Origin: Sphingobium xenophagum NBRC 107872
GTDB taxonomy: Bacteria > Pseudomonadota > Alphaproteobacteria > Sphingomonadales > Sphingomonadaceae
Direction: 5' to 3'
Length of the DNA stretch: 64,000 nt
Assembly: GCF_000367345.1 (NCBI RefSeq)
Contig: NZ_BARE01000001.1
Location: 62,001-126,000 of the forward strand
Made by a program: the position numbers and the translations under genes. The notes beneath the pieces are model-generated. The model was not told the origin of the DNA. It made no database searches and saw only the letters and a program-made list of their open reading frames with translations. The first letter of the stretch is position 1. Each line of letters opens with the position of its first letter. This document shows, piece after piece, positions 1 through 8,667 of this stretch.

Positions 1-2209
1 CGCCAATATCGACATAAGCGCTGAACACGGTGAACCCCGGCACGCTGGAACCGGGCGAGTTGGTGAAGGTCGACCAGCGCTTGGACGTATATTTGCCCGA
101 AATATTGGCCACCAGCCAGCTCGCCGGCTCCACTGTCACGCCGCCGCTGACGATCCATTTTGCGCTGTCGGGGATATATTTGTCGGCGATCAGGATCGGC
201 GTCGCCGCGGGCACGTCATCCTTGAACTTGGCATTGTTATAGGTGACGTTCAGATTGCCGTACGCCAGTCCGTTCAGGAAGGATGGCTTATAGGTTCCGG
301 CAAATTCCACGCCATAGGAACGGACCCGGCCGACATTCTGGAAGAAGGTTTCGGTCGCTAGGCCGCCGCCCGGTATCAGGCTGGTGATCGACTGGATGCG
401 ATTGTCAAATTTGGTGTAGAAGGCTGCCAGCGACGCATAAAGCTGCCCCTGGTTGGTGCGGATGCCCAGTTCCATATTCTTGGATCGTTCGGGCGCTGGC
501 TCCGGCACCAGCCCGCCGCCGGGGCGGATGACCGAATAGATGTCGTCCAGCCCCTTGGGCAGCGCCATATTTTCGGCGTAGGAGGCAAAGACCTGCGTGC
601 GCTCGTCAAATTTGTAGAGCAGCCCCGCCATCGGCAGGAAGAAATCGCTATAGTGCGCCATGTTGATCTGCGGACCATAGCCGGGCACGCCAACCCCGCC
701 GACGACGCGATAAAAATCGTCAAATTCGCGATAGCCGTTATGGACATAGTCCAGGTTCAGCCCCTTGAAGCCGACATCGATGATGAAACGATCATCCGCC
801 AGCTTGAGCGTATCCTTCAGGAAGATCTGAAGCGTATCGCGCTTCGTCCGATAATCGCGGCGCAGATAGACCAGTTCATCCAGATTGGGTGCGCCATCGG
901 GCGCGCCGCCGACCGTATTATACCGTGCCTGCGTCCGGTGATATTTATCGACTTCGGCCCACACGCCCGCCTCGACCGTGTTGGCGCCCATCTCCCAATG
1001 CAGCTTGCTGGTAATGCCGTAGCGGTCACCGCCCACGCCCGACAGGCCATATTGCACGCCCTTGGGTGCGACCACGGGCAGCCCCGCCTGCGCCTGCGGC
1101 GTGTAGCGGCCCAGCGAGTTGGCATAGCCATCGGGCGACACGCCATAGCCGTCCTTATCCTCCCAATAGAGGGTGGATTCCGCCCATACGCCCTCGGCAA
1201 TCCCGGCATGGAAGGTCGCGCCATACAGCTTGTCCTTCCGCACGTTGATCGCCAGATTATAGACAGCGGTATAGGCGGCGTTCGAATAATAGACGCCGGG
1301 CGCGGTCGCCAATGGCGCAAAGCCGGGCGTTGTGTTGGGCACATTTTCGATCAGCGCAAAATTCCGGCCGCACTGGCCCAGCGCATTCCGAACCGTGCAA
1401 TTATATTGCGCCCGGCTGATCGTGGGCGAATCATAATCGAAAAAGTCGTTCGACACGAATTTGAACCGCGCCCAGCTGTCGCCGCCCAGGTCCGCGTGAA
1501 TCTGCCCTTCCCAATGCTCGCGATCGACCGTGCCGGGACCGCGCCACAATTCCGTGTCCAGCTTGGTGCGGCTGACATAGGCCGTAAACGGCCCGACCCG
1601 CCCCGTGCTCGCGCGAATGAAGGTGCGGCGCAGATCCTGATCGCCAAAGCTTTGCGACACGAACAGGCCCATCTCTTCCTGTGGCGCGATGCTGTTATAC
1701 TGGATGACCGGGCCCAGCGTCGAATAGCTGGGAAGGCTGACGTCGCCCGCGCCGATCGCGGCTTCCACCACGCCCAGATTTTCATTGTCGACGTACCGGA
1801 ATACCGGGCTGCCGCCAAAGGCGTCGCTGCGCCCGGTCGGAATGCCGTCGACCACAAAGCCGATCTGGTCGAGGTTGAAGGCGCGGGTCTGCACGCTGTT
1901 GCCAAATTCATACAGGCCCAGAGCGCCGTCGGTCTGGACGTTGAAACCGGGCAACTGCTCCAGCATTTTCAGGCCCGAAATGCCCGAAGGGGCCGACAGC
2001 AGCGCTTCCCGCGTGACCGCCACGACATTGCTGACCTTATCTTCGCCAATCGCTTCGGACGATTGCGAAATGCGGCGGCCAGTGACGGTGATGCTCATTT
2101 CGTCGTCGGCGGCCGGTTCCTGCGCGAAGGCCACCGGCGTCAGTGTGCCCGCCGCGCAGGCGAGCAGCAGCGCGCGAATGGACGGGCGGGCGGAAAATAG
2201 GTCGGACAT
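1..2209 (-). CDS. TonB-dependent outer-membrane receptor (3' end outside the window)
   Basis: The minus strand is open from an ATG at 2209 to the window edge without a stop, giving 736 residues of a beta-barrel receptor. A signal peptide (about residues 1-29, ending AFA) is followed by a TonB-box-like EMSITVTGRR near residue 37. A plug domain (LLSAPSGISGLKMLEQLPGF, then a VDGIP segment) comes next, and then a long barrel rich in aromatic residues. An AGGGAG ribosome site lies 7 nt before the ATG. Such receptors import siderophores, vitamin B12, sugars or other large substrates with TonB-ExbBD energy. The substrate cannot be read from the sequence, and no siderophore or cobalamin genes lie nearby. 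Only the last barrel strands appear to be missing. Family assignment is firm; substrate unknown. Confidence 0.93.
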   Translation of the reverse strand, partial: MSDLFSARPSIRALLLACAAGTLTPVAFAQEPAADDEMSITVTGRRISQSSEAIGEDKVSNVVAVTREALLSAPSGISGLKMLEQLPGFNVQTDGALGLYEFGNSVQTRAFNLDQIGFVVDGIPTGRSDAFGGSPVFRYVDNENLGVVEAAIGAGDVSLPSYSTLGPVIQYNSIAPQEEMGLFVSQSFGDQDLRRTFIRASTGRVGPFTAYVSRTKLDTELWRGPGTVDREHWEGQIHADLGGDSWARFKFVSNDFFDYDSPTISRAQYNCTVRNALGQCGRNFALIENVPNTTPGFAPLATAPGVYYSNAAYTAVYNLAINVRKDKLYGATFHAGIAEGVWAESTLYWEDKDGYGVSPDGYANSLGRYTPQAQAGLPVVAPKGVQYGLSGVGGDRYGITSKLHWEMGANTVEAGVWAEVDKYHRTQARYNTVGGAPDGAPNLDELVYLRRDYRTKRDTLQIFLKDTLKLADDRFIIDVGFKGLNLDYVHNGYREFDDFYRVVGGVGVPGYGPQINMAHYSDFFLPMAGLLYKFDERTQVFASYAENMALPKGLDDIYSVIRPGGGLVPEPAPERSKNMELGIRTNQGQLYASLAAFYTKFDNRIQSITSLIPGGGLATETFFQNVGRVRSYGVEFAGTYKPSFLNGLAYGNLNVTYNNAKFKDDVPAATPILIADKYIPDSAKWIVSGGVTVEPASWLVANISGKYTSKRWSTFTNSPGSSVPGFTVFSAYVDIG

Positions 2210-2397
2210 GAAGAGGCTCCCTGCATATTATGAGCCTTTCAGGGCGGCGCGCTGCGCCACACCTCTCCATGTCTTTTGTTCCGTTTCCAAGTGAAACGAA
2301 AATGCCGGAAAACCCCTCCATGGGCCGATGCGAATTTGTCAGCAGACTATCAACCGCCATGGTCCCATGCAGGCGGAACCCAGTTCAGCGGGCCGAC

Positions 2398-2423
2398 TGG
2401 TCTCCCGCCTTCGCAGGAGACCA
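2398..2423. repeat. Short hairpin repeat downstream of the crotonase gene
   Basis: TGGTCTCC (2398-2405) and GGAGACCA (2416-2423) form an 8-bp perfect stem around CGCCTTCGCA. It resembles the common alphaproteobacterial CCCGCCTTCGC intergenic repeat. It lies just past the 3' end of the minus-strand enoyl-CoA hydratase and has no T-run, so a terminator role is only possible. Confidence 0.45.
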
Positions 2424-2438
2424 CAGCACCCTGAACGC

Positions 2439-3215
2439 TTAGCGCCCTTTCCAGACGCCCGGCCGCTTTTCGACAAAGGCAGTCATGCCTTCCTTCTTGT
2501 CCTGCGTCGCCGTCAATATCTGGAACATGCGCCGTTCGGTCAGCAGCCCTTGGGCAAGGCCGGTTTCGAACGCGATATTGACCATTTCCTTGTTCACCAT
2601 CGCGGCCATCGGCGGCATCGCGGCAATCGCGGCGGCCGTCTTGAGCGCATCGTCCAGCAGATCAGCGGCGGCCACGACACGGCTGACAAGCCCGGACCGC
2701 TCGGCTTCCTCCGCGCCCATCATGCGCCCGGTCAGGCACATTTCCATCGCCTTGGCCTTGCCCACCGCGCGGGTCAGGCGCTGCGACCCGCCCATGCCCG
2801 GCGCGACGCCCAGCTTGATTTCGGGCTGGCCGAATTTCGCCGTGTCCGCCGCAATGATGAAGTCCGCCATCATCGCCAGTTCGCATCCGCCACCCAGCGC
2901 AAAACCGGCCACAGCCGCGATCCACGGCTTGCGCGTCGCAACCACGCCGGTCTGCCAGCCGGAAAAGAAATCCTGCAGGAAGAAATCGGCCGCTTCCTTT
3001 TCGACCATTTCCTTGATGTCCGCGCCCGCCGCAAACGCCTTTTCGCTGCCGGTCAGGACCGCACAATGCTGGGTCGGGTCAGCGTCATAGGCGGCAAAGG
3101 CGGCGCTCAGGTCCGTCAACACCTGCCCATTCAATGCATTCAGTGCCTGCGGGCGGTTGAGCGTGATCAGCGTTACCGCGTCGCGCTGTTCCACCAAAAT
3201 CGTCTCATAGGTCAT
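2439..3215 (-). CDS. Enoyl-CoA hydratase (crotonase family)
   Basis: This 258-residue protein should hydrate 2-trans-enoyl-CoA to 3-hydroxyacyl-CoA in beta-oxidation. The crotonase core is clear: oxyanion-hole segment AGADIKEM (63-70), [13 protein letters not shown] with Glu112, and [19 protein letters not shown] with Glu132. The two Glu residues are 20 apart, as are the catalytic pair in mitochondrial ECHS1, so hydratase activity is well supported. Length is typical of a single-domain hydratase. It is transcribed towards the TonB receptor, with about 85 bp separating it from the pteridine-reductase-like gene upstream. No acyl-CoA dehydrogenase is adjacent, so the chain length or pathway it serves cannot be told. 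Confidence 0.93.
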   Translation of the reverse strand: MTYETILVEQRDAVTLITLNRPQALNALNGQVLTDLSAAFAAYDADPTQHCAVLTGSEKAFAAGADIKEMVEKEAADFFLQDFFSGWQTGVVATRKPWIAAVAGFALGGGCELAMMADFIIAADTAKFGQPEIKLGVAPGMGGSQRLTRAVGKAKAMEMCLTGRMMGAEEAERSGLVSRVVAAADLLDDALKTAAAIAAMPPMAAMVNKEMVNIAFETGLAQGLLTERRMFQILTATQDKKEGMTAFVEKRPGVWKGR

Positions 3216-3249
3216 CGCCGTCTCCCTTATGCCTTTGGACAGGCTCTAT

Positions 3250-3267
3250 GGTCGACGCGCGTCGACC
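3250..3267. repeat. Perfect 18-bp palindrome
   Basis: GGTCGACGCGCGTCGACC is its own exact reverse complement. It lies in the 85-bp gap between the stop of the SDR gene and the start of the enoyl-CoA hydratase, both on the minus strand. It could be a regulator site, a processing hairpin, or chance in GC-rich DNA. Confidence 0.5.
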
Positions 3268-3300
3268 GCCAGCCCCTACTCCGCCGCATTTGCGCCGCAC

Positions 3301-4137
3301 CTATCGGCACAGATGCATGAAGTCCCGGTCGTAGCTGCGCATATGCGCGCCGCCATCGACATATAGCGTCTGCCCCGTCACCGCACTGGCGTCGACCAGA
3401 TAGAGGACCGCCTGCGCAATCTGCTCCGCCTGCGGCAGGCGACCCAGCGGCATCATATGCTCCAGCCGCGCCATCTGATCCGCATCATAGTCGGGCGTCG
3501 CGATCGTCAGCCCCGGCGCCACCGCATTGACCCGCACCTGCGGCGCCAGACTGCTCGCGGTCGTCCGGGTCAGACCCGCCAGCGCCAGTTTGGACAAGGT
3601 ATAGGCCAGCTGGTCGCCATGGGGATGGTCGATCCGCTGGTCCAATATATTGATGATGCACCTGTCGCCCGATCCGGCCGGGACGGTTGCGAATGCCTTG
3701 GTCAGCATGGCCGGGGCGGCGCAATTGACCGCATAATGGCGCATCAGATCCTCGGCTGTCACATCGTCCAGCCGGTCCTGCCCGAACAGCGCAGCGCTAT
3801 TGATAAGGATGTCGGGCGGGCGGCCAAAGCGCGCCGCGACCTGTGCAATCAGCTCCTCGGCATTTTCGGGGTCGGCGAAATCGACGACAAAGCCTTCCCA
3901 CTGCGTCCCCTCCTCCTCCAGCGTCAGCGCCAGATGCGAATCGAGCCGCGTATCATGGCTGCCATGGATCGCCAGCGAATGGCCCGCCCTGGCCAGCGCC
4001 CCGGCGATGATCCCGCCCAGACGCCGATGGCCGCCGGTCACCAGCGCCAGCCGTTTGTTCGCGATCGGCAGGGCACCCGCCTCGCCCTGACCGCGCGCGC
4101 TGCCCAACGGGCGATAGGGGACGTCCTCCTCGATCAT
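3301..4137 (-). CDS. SDR oxidoreductase of the pteridine reductase / FolM type
   Basis: A 278-residue Rossmann-fold short-chain dehydrogenase. The cofactor loop is TGGHRRLGG (34-42), with the arginine pattern seen in NADPH-dependent PTR1/FolM enzymes. NSAALFG (113-119) matches the NNAG region. The usual catalytic Ser is replaced by Asp166 (ILDQ), followed by Tyr179 and Lys183 in YTLSK. An Asp-Tyr-Lys arrangement is typical of pteridine reductases and FolM dihydromonapterin reductase. The gene overlaps the 3' end of folE by 4 nt (ATGA), so the two are translationally coupled. The inferred role is reduction of a dihydropterin made downstream of FolE. The ~25-residue N-terminal extension before the Rossmann strand is unusual, and an internal start is possible. 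A generic SDR function cannot be excluded. Confidence 0.85.
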   Translation of the reverse strand: MIEEDVPYRPLGSARGQGEAGALPIANKRLALVTGGHRRLGGIIAGALARAGHSLAIHGSHDTRLDSHLALTLEEEGTQWEGFVVDFADPENAEELIAQVAARFGRPPDILINSAALFGQDRLDDVTAEDLMRHYAVNCAAPAMLTKAFATVPAGSGDRCIINILDQRIDHPHGDQLAYTLSKLALAGLTRTTASSLAPQVRVNAVAPGLTIATPDYDADQMARLEHMMPLGRLPQAEQIAQAVLYLVDASAVTGQTLYVDGGAHMRSYDRDFMHLCR

Positions 4138-4751
4138 GACGAGATGAGTTTCAGCACTTCCTCGCGCGATTTTTCATCATCGCGGAATACGCCCAGCATC
4201 CGACTGGTTTTCATGATGACATTGGGCGTCCTGACCCCACGACCGGTCATGCAGCCATGGGTCGCCTCTATCACGACGGCCACACCCTGCGGCTTCAGAT
4301 GCTCCCAGATGCAGTTGGCCACTTCGGACGTCAGCCGCTCCTGCACCTGCAGGCGATTGGCAAAGGCATGCAGCACGCGGGCCAGCTTGGAAATGCCGAC
4401 CACATAGTCGCCCGGCAGATAGGCGATATGCGCCTTCCCCACGATCGGCGCCATATGATGTTCGCAATGCGACTGAAACGGAATGTCCTTCAACAACACG
4501 ACATCGTCATATCCGCCCACCTCATGGAAAATGCGCGAGAGATGATAGGCGGGATCGTCATGATAGCCCCGGCAATATTCGCGCCAGGCCCGCGCCACAC
4601 GTTCAGGCGTCTCGATCAACCCTTCGCGTTCGGGCGCATCGCCCGACCAGCGGATCAGCGTGCGGATCGCTTCCGAAACCTCTGCCGGAACCGGCTCCTT
4701 GCCTTCGCCAACCATCTCCGCATCGGGATCACATGCCATGAACAGGGCCAC
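4134..4751 (-). CDS. folE: GTP cyclohydrolase I
   Basis: This 205-residue enzyme converts GTP to 7,8-dihydroneopterin triphosphate, the first step of folate and tetrahydropterin synthesis. Zinc ligands are visible at Cys96 and His99 (HCEHHMAPI) and Cys167 (HGCMTGRG), with the same spacing as Cys110, His113 and Cys181 of E. coli FolE. QERLTSEVA and the C-terminal TSRMLGVFRDD are further family hallmarks. The gene is first in a two-gene minus-strand unit and overlaps the FolM/PTR1-like SDR. That pairing points to a reduced pterin cofactor besides folate. It diverges from the MocA-like gene across about 145 bp. A second in-frame Met four codons downstream is an alternative start. Confidence 0.97.
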   Translation of the reverse strand: MALFMACDPDAEMVGEGKEPVPAEVSEAIRTLIRWSGDAPEREGLIETPERVARAWREYCRGYHDDPAYHLSRIFHEVGGYDDVVLLKDIPFQSHCEHHMAPIVGKAHIAYLPGDYVVGISKLARVLHAFANRLQVQERLTSEVANCIWEHLKPQGVAVVIEATHGCMTGRGVRTPNVIMKTSRMLGVFRDDEKSREEVLKLISS

Positions 4752-4897
4752 TCCTTATCGTATCGGCCCCGCATATGGCGACTAGCCCCGCCGATGACCA
4801 GACCCTTTGACGGTGGTGGACACAAGATCGCGGCGGTGGCAAATCGGACAAAAACAGAAGGTCGCCACACATAATATGCCAATCATTGTCTCGTCTC

Positions 4898-5497
4898 ATG
4901 CGTACTGAACGGATCGCAGCTGTCTTGTTGGCGGCCGGCACATCATCGCGTTTTGGTGAGGAGGACAAGCTGATGGCGGAGCTGCGCGGCAAGCCGCTCG
5001 CCGCCCACACGCTTGAAACCGTAGCTTCGATGGCGTTTGCCGAACTGATCGCCGTCGTCCGTCCGATAGAGGTCGCCCCCGTCCTGCATCGCAAGCTTGA
5101 CCGGCGCGGCTACACCATCATCGTCAACGATCGTCCCGAAGACGGAATTTCGGGCAGCATCGTGCGCGCGGTCGAGCATGTCATGCCGGTGAACCGCATC
5201 CGCGGCATCCTTATCTGCCTGGCCGATATGCCCGAAGTGCCCCAGACCCACTATAACCGCATCTGCCTGGCAGCGGAGGACATAAGATCGGTCGTCGCCA
5301 GCACCGACGGCTTCTCCTCTTCCCCGCCCGCTTTCATAGGCCGCAAGCATTTCCCCGAATTGCTGGCGCTCAAGGGCGATCAAGGGGCGCGGGCGCTGCT
5401 CAGTCACGGGCTTCAGATCGAAACCACCGGCAATGTCCTGCATGACATCGACACGCCGGAGGACTTGCCCGGCTGGCGACCGGCACCCTCCGATTGA
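4898..5497 (+). CDS. MocA/MobA-like nucleotidyltransferase
   Basis: A roughly 199-residue NTP-transferase-3 protein. It starts MRTERIAAVLLAAGTSSRFG, with the LLAAGxSxRFG nucleotide-binding loop and a downstream Lys in EEDKL. CLADMP is the metal-binding acidic motif, and GDQGARALL is characteristic of molybdenum-cofactor cytidylyl/guanylyl transferases and related proteins. Members attach CMP or GMP to molybdopterin for xanthine-dehydrogenase-type enzymes, but no molybdoenzyme or CoxF/XdhC gene is near, so the substrate is uncertain. I chose the ATG at 4898. A TTG at 4886 would add four residues, and neither start has a clear ribosome site. The gene ends one base before the convergent MFS gene. 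Confidence 0.82.
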   Translation: MRTERIAAVLLAAGTSSRFGEEDKLMAELRGKPLAAHTLETVASMAFAELIAVVRPIEVAPVLHRKLDRRGYTIIVNDRPEDGISGSIVRAVEHVMPVNRIRGILICLADMPEVPQTHYNRICLAAEDIRSVVASTDGFSSSPPAFIGRKHFPELLALKGDQGARALLSHGLQIETTGNVLHDIDTPEDLPGWRPAPSD

Positions 5498-7159
5498 TCA
5501 GCTCGATCGCGTCGGGTCCGTCATCGCATCGCCCATTTCGCGTGGATCGGGCGCGCGGCTGATCGGCAGCGATCCGGTCTGCCGTTCCAGCATCCGGTGA
5601 ACCACTGGCGGGATCGGGCCGGTGTGCAGCGCCCAGATCGCGTCGCTATTGGCAATATCGGCCACGGTGCGCCGCTGGTTATGGCGCACATAGTCCAGCC
5701 AGGTCGACACATGATAGCGTTCCAGCCATAGTTCCGGATCGCCAAGATCGCGCATCAGCGACCAGCCATGCGCGCCGTCGCGCCGCCTGATCCGTCGCCG
5801 CTCGCTCATCGCCGCCAGAAAGGGGACGATCGACCCCGCCGGAATGCGATATTCGATCGTCACGACCACTGGCCCGCTACGCGGTTCGACCGGCACGGCG
5901 GTATCAGGTTCACGCCAGCTATTTTGCAGATCCAGATTATCATCGCCCGTTTGTGGCAAGCGCCAGACAAGGCCCAGCATCGCCGCGACAAACTGGGCTG
6001 CCGCCGACGCATAGAGCGCTTCGACCACGCCATGAGACTCGGCGAGCCAGCCAAACAGCCAGGCGCCGATCGCCATGCCGCCAAAGGCCGTCATCTGATA
6101 AAGCGAGACCGCGCGCGCCACCACCCAGCGCGGCGCGGACATCTGCACCGACACGTTGAACGTCGCCAGCGCCGTCACCCAGCCGAACCCGGCGAGGAGA
6201 TAGCCCAGCAAGGCCAGCGCCAGCCAACCGCTCGCGCCGGTGATCGCGGTTCCCAGCGCCAGCGTCAGCGCCGCTGTCCGCACGATGGTTTCGACGGAAT
6301 AGCGCGTCCGCAGTCGGCGCGTGGACAGCGCGCCAATCACGGCGCCGATGCCGAAAGCCCCGCTAGTCACGCCGAATGTCAGCGCCCCGCCGCCCAATAT
6401 GTTGCGCGCGACGAGCGGCATCAGCGCCGACACCGCACTCGCGCCGATGCCGAACACGCCCGCGCGCAACAGGACCAGCTGGATTTTGGGCGACATCGCC
6501 ACATAACGCACGCCTGCGCGCATAGCGACGCCCAGCCGTTCGCGCGGCAACAGCTTGGCTGGCAGGTCGGGCCGCCAGCGGAACAGCACCGCCAGCAGCG
6601 CGATATAGGTCAGCGCATTGGTCAGGAATGCGGCTGCGGCACCTGCGGTCGCGACGATGACCCCGCCCAGCGCCGGGCCGACGCTGCGCGCCAGGTTGAA
6701 CCCCATGCTGTTCATCGCCACCGCGCTCGGCAGGATTGCGCGCGGGACCATATCGCCCACCGATGCCTGCCAGGCCGGGCCGTTGATCGCCGTGGCGCAG
6801 CCCAGCGCAAAGGTGAAGGCCAGCAGCAGCCATGGCGTAATCATCCCCGCCCAGGCCGTGATTGCCAGCGCAGCCGACACGATCAGCATCGCCAATTGGC
6901 AGCCGATCATCACCATGCGCCGGTCCAGATTGTCCGCAACCGCCCCCGCCCATAGCGACAGCAGCATGATCGGCAGTGTCGTCGCCGCCGGAACCAGCGC
7001 GATCAGCAACGGGGAAGCCGAAAGCGACGTCATCATCCATGCCGCGCCGACAGACTGGATCAACCCGCCAAAATTCGACACCAGACTGGCCGTCCAGATC
7101 GCACGAAAAATGGGAATGGAAAGCGGCGACGGGGCTTTGGGGGAATCAACATCGGGCAC
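5498..7159 (-). CDS. MFS transporter (EntS/DUF894-like) with a C-terminal ABM-like domain
   Basis: A 553-residue protein. Residues ~15-410 hold a 12-helix major facilitator resembling the enterobactin exporter EntS group, with the cytoplasmic loop AGAVADNLDRRMVM between helices 2 and 3. The last ~120 residues, after a polar linker, are soluble: VVVTIEYRIPAGS...FLAAMSERR...HGWSLMRDL then WLDYVRHNQRRT. That pattern fits the ferredoxin-like antibiotic-biosynthesis-monooxygenase fold. The extra domain may bind a ligand or regulate export; this is inference. No siderophore synthesis gene is nearby. It diverges from the thiolase gene, with the TTAC-N6-GTAA sites between them. Confidence 0.88.
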   Translation of the reverse strand: MPDVDSPKAPSPLSIPIFRAIWTASLVSNFGGLIQSVGAAWMMTSLSASPLLIALVPAATTLPIMLLSLWAGAVADNLDRRMVMIGCQLAMLIVSAALAITAWAGMITPWLLLAFTFALGCATAINGPAWQASVGDMVPRAILPSAVAMNSMGFNLARSVGPALGGVIVATAGAAAAFLTNALTYIALLAVLFRWRPDLPAKLLPRERLGVAMRAGVRYVAMSPKIQLVLLRAGVFGIGASAVSALMPLVARNILGGGALTFGVTSGAFGIGAVIGALSTRRLRTRYSVETIVRTAALTLALGTAITGASGWLALALLGYLLAGFGWVTALATFNVSVQMSAPRWVVARAVSLYQMTAFGGMAIGAWLFGWLAESHGVVEALYASAAAQFVAAMLGLVWRLPQTGDDNLDLQNSWREPDTAVPVEPRSGPVVVTIEYRIPAGSIVPFLAAMSERRRIRRRDGAHGWSLMRDLGDPELWLERYHVSTWLDYVRHNQRRTVADIANSDAIWALHTGPIPPVVHRMLERQTGSLPISRAPDPREMGDAMTDPTRSS

Positions 7160-7265
7160 ATGCCCATGAAGCGGAATATCGTCCGGCGGTCAAACCCGTC
7201 AGTCTTTGGCCCCTGCCCCTACGTCAGAGCCACGCCACGCAAAAACTGCATTTCTTGCTTGCACT

Positions 7266-7279
7266 TTACGTAAACGTAA
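7266..7279. promoter_or_regulatory. TTAC-N6-GTAA operator-like inverted repeat upstream of the thiolase gene
   Basis: TTACGTAAACGTAA lies 62 bp before the thiolase ATG and extends outward to TTTAC...GTAAA. The same TTAC-N6-GTAA architecture occurs at the TetR/hydrolase divergent promoter (48299-48312). It is typical of TetR-family operators. Regulation is inferred. Confidence 0.6.
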
Positions 7280-7293
7280 ATACATTCATGTGC
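7280..7293. promoter_or_regulatory. Second operator-like site abutting the first
   Basis: ATACATTCATGTGC directly follows the 7266-7279 site. It matches 11 of 14 positions of TTACATTCATGTAA, the reverse complement of the site at the TetR promoter (48299-48312), including the central ten bases ACATTCATGT. Confidence 0.5.
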
Positions 7294-7340
7294 GTATCCG
7301 ATGCCCCCGGCAAGGGTGACCCACGGAGAGGGAAAATCTT

Positions 7341-8549
7341 ATGGAAGCCTATATTTATGACGCCGTCAGGACGCCCCGTGGTCGGGGCAAGCCCGATGGG
7401 TCGCTGCACGAAATCACCCCGATCCAGCTGGCGACGCAGACGCTGGAAGCGATCCGTGATCGCAACGCCATCGACACCGCCGATGTCGACGATGTGATTC
7501 TGGGCTGCGTGACCCCAGTGGGCGAACAGGGCGCGGACATTGCGCGCACCGCCGTGCTGAACGCCGACTATGCTCAGACAACGCCGGGCGTGCAGGTCAA
7601 CCGCTTCTGCGCGTCTGGCCTTGAGGCCGTGAACATCGCGGCGGCGAAGGTCATGTCGGGCGAAGCGCTCTTCGCCATCGGCGGTGGCGTCGAATCGATG
7701 AGCCGTGTGCCGATGGCATCTGACGGCGGCGCAATCGCGATGGACCCCGCAGTCGCCTACAAGACCTATTTCGCGCCCCAAGGCATCGGCGCGGACGTCA
7801 TTGCCACCAAATTCGGCATCAGCCGCGACGATGCCGACGCCTATGCCGTGGAAAGCCAGAAGCGCGCCAAGATGGCGTGGGACGAAGGCCGCTTTGCCAA
7901 ATCAATCGTCCCCGTGCGCGACGTGATCGGCCAGATCGTGCTCGACCATGACGAACATATGCGCCCGGACGCCACGATGCAGTCGCTGGGCGCGCTGAAA
8001 CCCAGCTTCACCGCCCTTGGTGAGGAGATGCCCGGCTTCGACACCGTCGCCCTGCTGCGCTATCCCGAACTGGAACGGGTCAACCATATTCACCATGCCG
8101 GCAACAGCAGCGGCATCGTCGATGGCGCCGCCGCCGTTCTGGTCGGTGGCAAGGATATTGGCGACAAATATGGCCTGAAACCCCGCGCCCGCATCCGCGC
8201 CATGGCCTCAATCGGTTCGGAACCGCTCATCATGCTGACAGGGCCGGAATTTGTCGCAGGCAAGCTGCTGTCACGCGCCCGTATGACTGCCGCCGACATC
8301 GACCTGTGGGAACTCAACGAAGCCTTTGCCAGCGTCGTGCTGCGCTACATGCAAGCGATGAAGCTCGACCATGACCAGATCAACGTCAATGGCGGCGCGA
8401 TCGCCATGGGTCATCCGCTCGGCGCGACCGGCGCCATGGTGCTGGGCACCGCGCTCGACGAACTGGAACGGTCAGGCAAGGGCACTGCACTCATCAACCT
8501 GTGCGTTGGCGCAGGCATGGGCACCGGCATCATCATCGAACGTATCTAG
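7341..8549 (+). CDS. fadA: Acetyl-CoA C-acyltransferase (thiolase)
   Basis: A 402-residue thiolase that cleaves 3-ketoacyl-CoA to acetyl-CoA in beta-oxidation. The nucleophile is Cys90 in NRFCASGLEA. The C-terminal catalytic residues are His358 in GHPLGATGA and Cys388 in CVGAGMGTG, and NEAFA is also present. A GGAGAGGGAAAA ribosome site precedes the ATG. The FadB-like gene follows on the same strand after 118 bp, so the two form the beta-oxidation thiolase/multifunctional-enzyme pair. The intergenic gap is filled by a paired repeat element. Upstream sit two TTAC-N6-GTAA-type operator sites, suggesting TetR control. Direction (degradation rather than acetoacetyl-CoA synthesis) is inferred from the partner. 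Confidence 0.93.
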   Translation: MEAYIYDAVRTPRGRGKPDGSLHEITPIQLATQTLEAIRDRNAIDTADVDDVILGCVTPVGEQGADIARTAVLNADYAQTTPGVQVNRFCASGLEAVNIAAAKVMSGEALFAIGGGVESMSRVPMASDGGAIAMDPAVAYKTYFAPQGIGADVIATKFGISRDDADAYAVESQKRAKMAWDEGRFAKSIVPVRDVIGQIVLDHDEHMRPDATMQSLGALKPSFTALGEEMPGFDTVALLRYPELERVNHIHHAGNSSGIVDGAAAVLVGGKDIGDKYGLKPRARIRAMASIGSEPLIMLTGPEFVAGKLLSRARMTAADIDLWELNEAFASVVLRYMQAMKLDHDQINVNGGAIAMGHPLGATGAMVLGTALDELERSGKGTALINLCVGAGMGTGIIIERI

Positions 8550-8555
8550 CTATTT

Positions 8556-8652
8556 CCGTTCGGGCTGAGCGACGTCGAAGCCCACCATCGAACGCAGTGA
8601 GATGCCTTCGCTCCGCTCAGGCGAGCCCTTAGACCGGCTCAGGGCGAACGGG
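8556..8652. repeat. Paired REP-like inverted element between thiolase and fadB
   Basis: The left arm CCGTTCGGGCTGAGCGACG...TCGAAG and the right arm ACCGGCTCAGGGCGAACGG bound the element, with an additional CTTCGCTCCGCTCAGG arm inside. It is one of seven copies of the same family in this window and separates two co-directional genes that probably share a promoter. Confidence 0.85.
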
Positions 8653-8667
8653 GGAGAGGAGATCAAA

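Noticed and set aside
653-2200. 515-codon open frame on the + strand
   Set aside because: It is antisense to the TonB receptor, whose frame is continuous and recognisable. The product has no domain and is a GC-bias artefact.
376-2209. Possible frameshifts in the TonB receptor gene
   Set aside because: Reading the minus strand from the ATG at 2209 gives one unbroken frame to the window edge; the shorter open frames here belong to other phases.
5768-6955. 395-codon open frame on the + strand
   Set aside because: Antisense to the MFS gene and extremely Arg/His/Gln-rich, typical of a shadow frame.
8556-8652. CRISPR-like repeats
   Set aside because: The dispersed repeats are paired inverted arms in different intergenic gaps, not a regular array with spacers, and no cas genes exist in the window.
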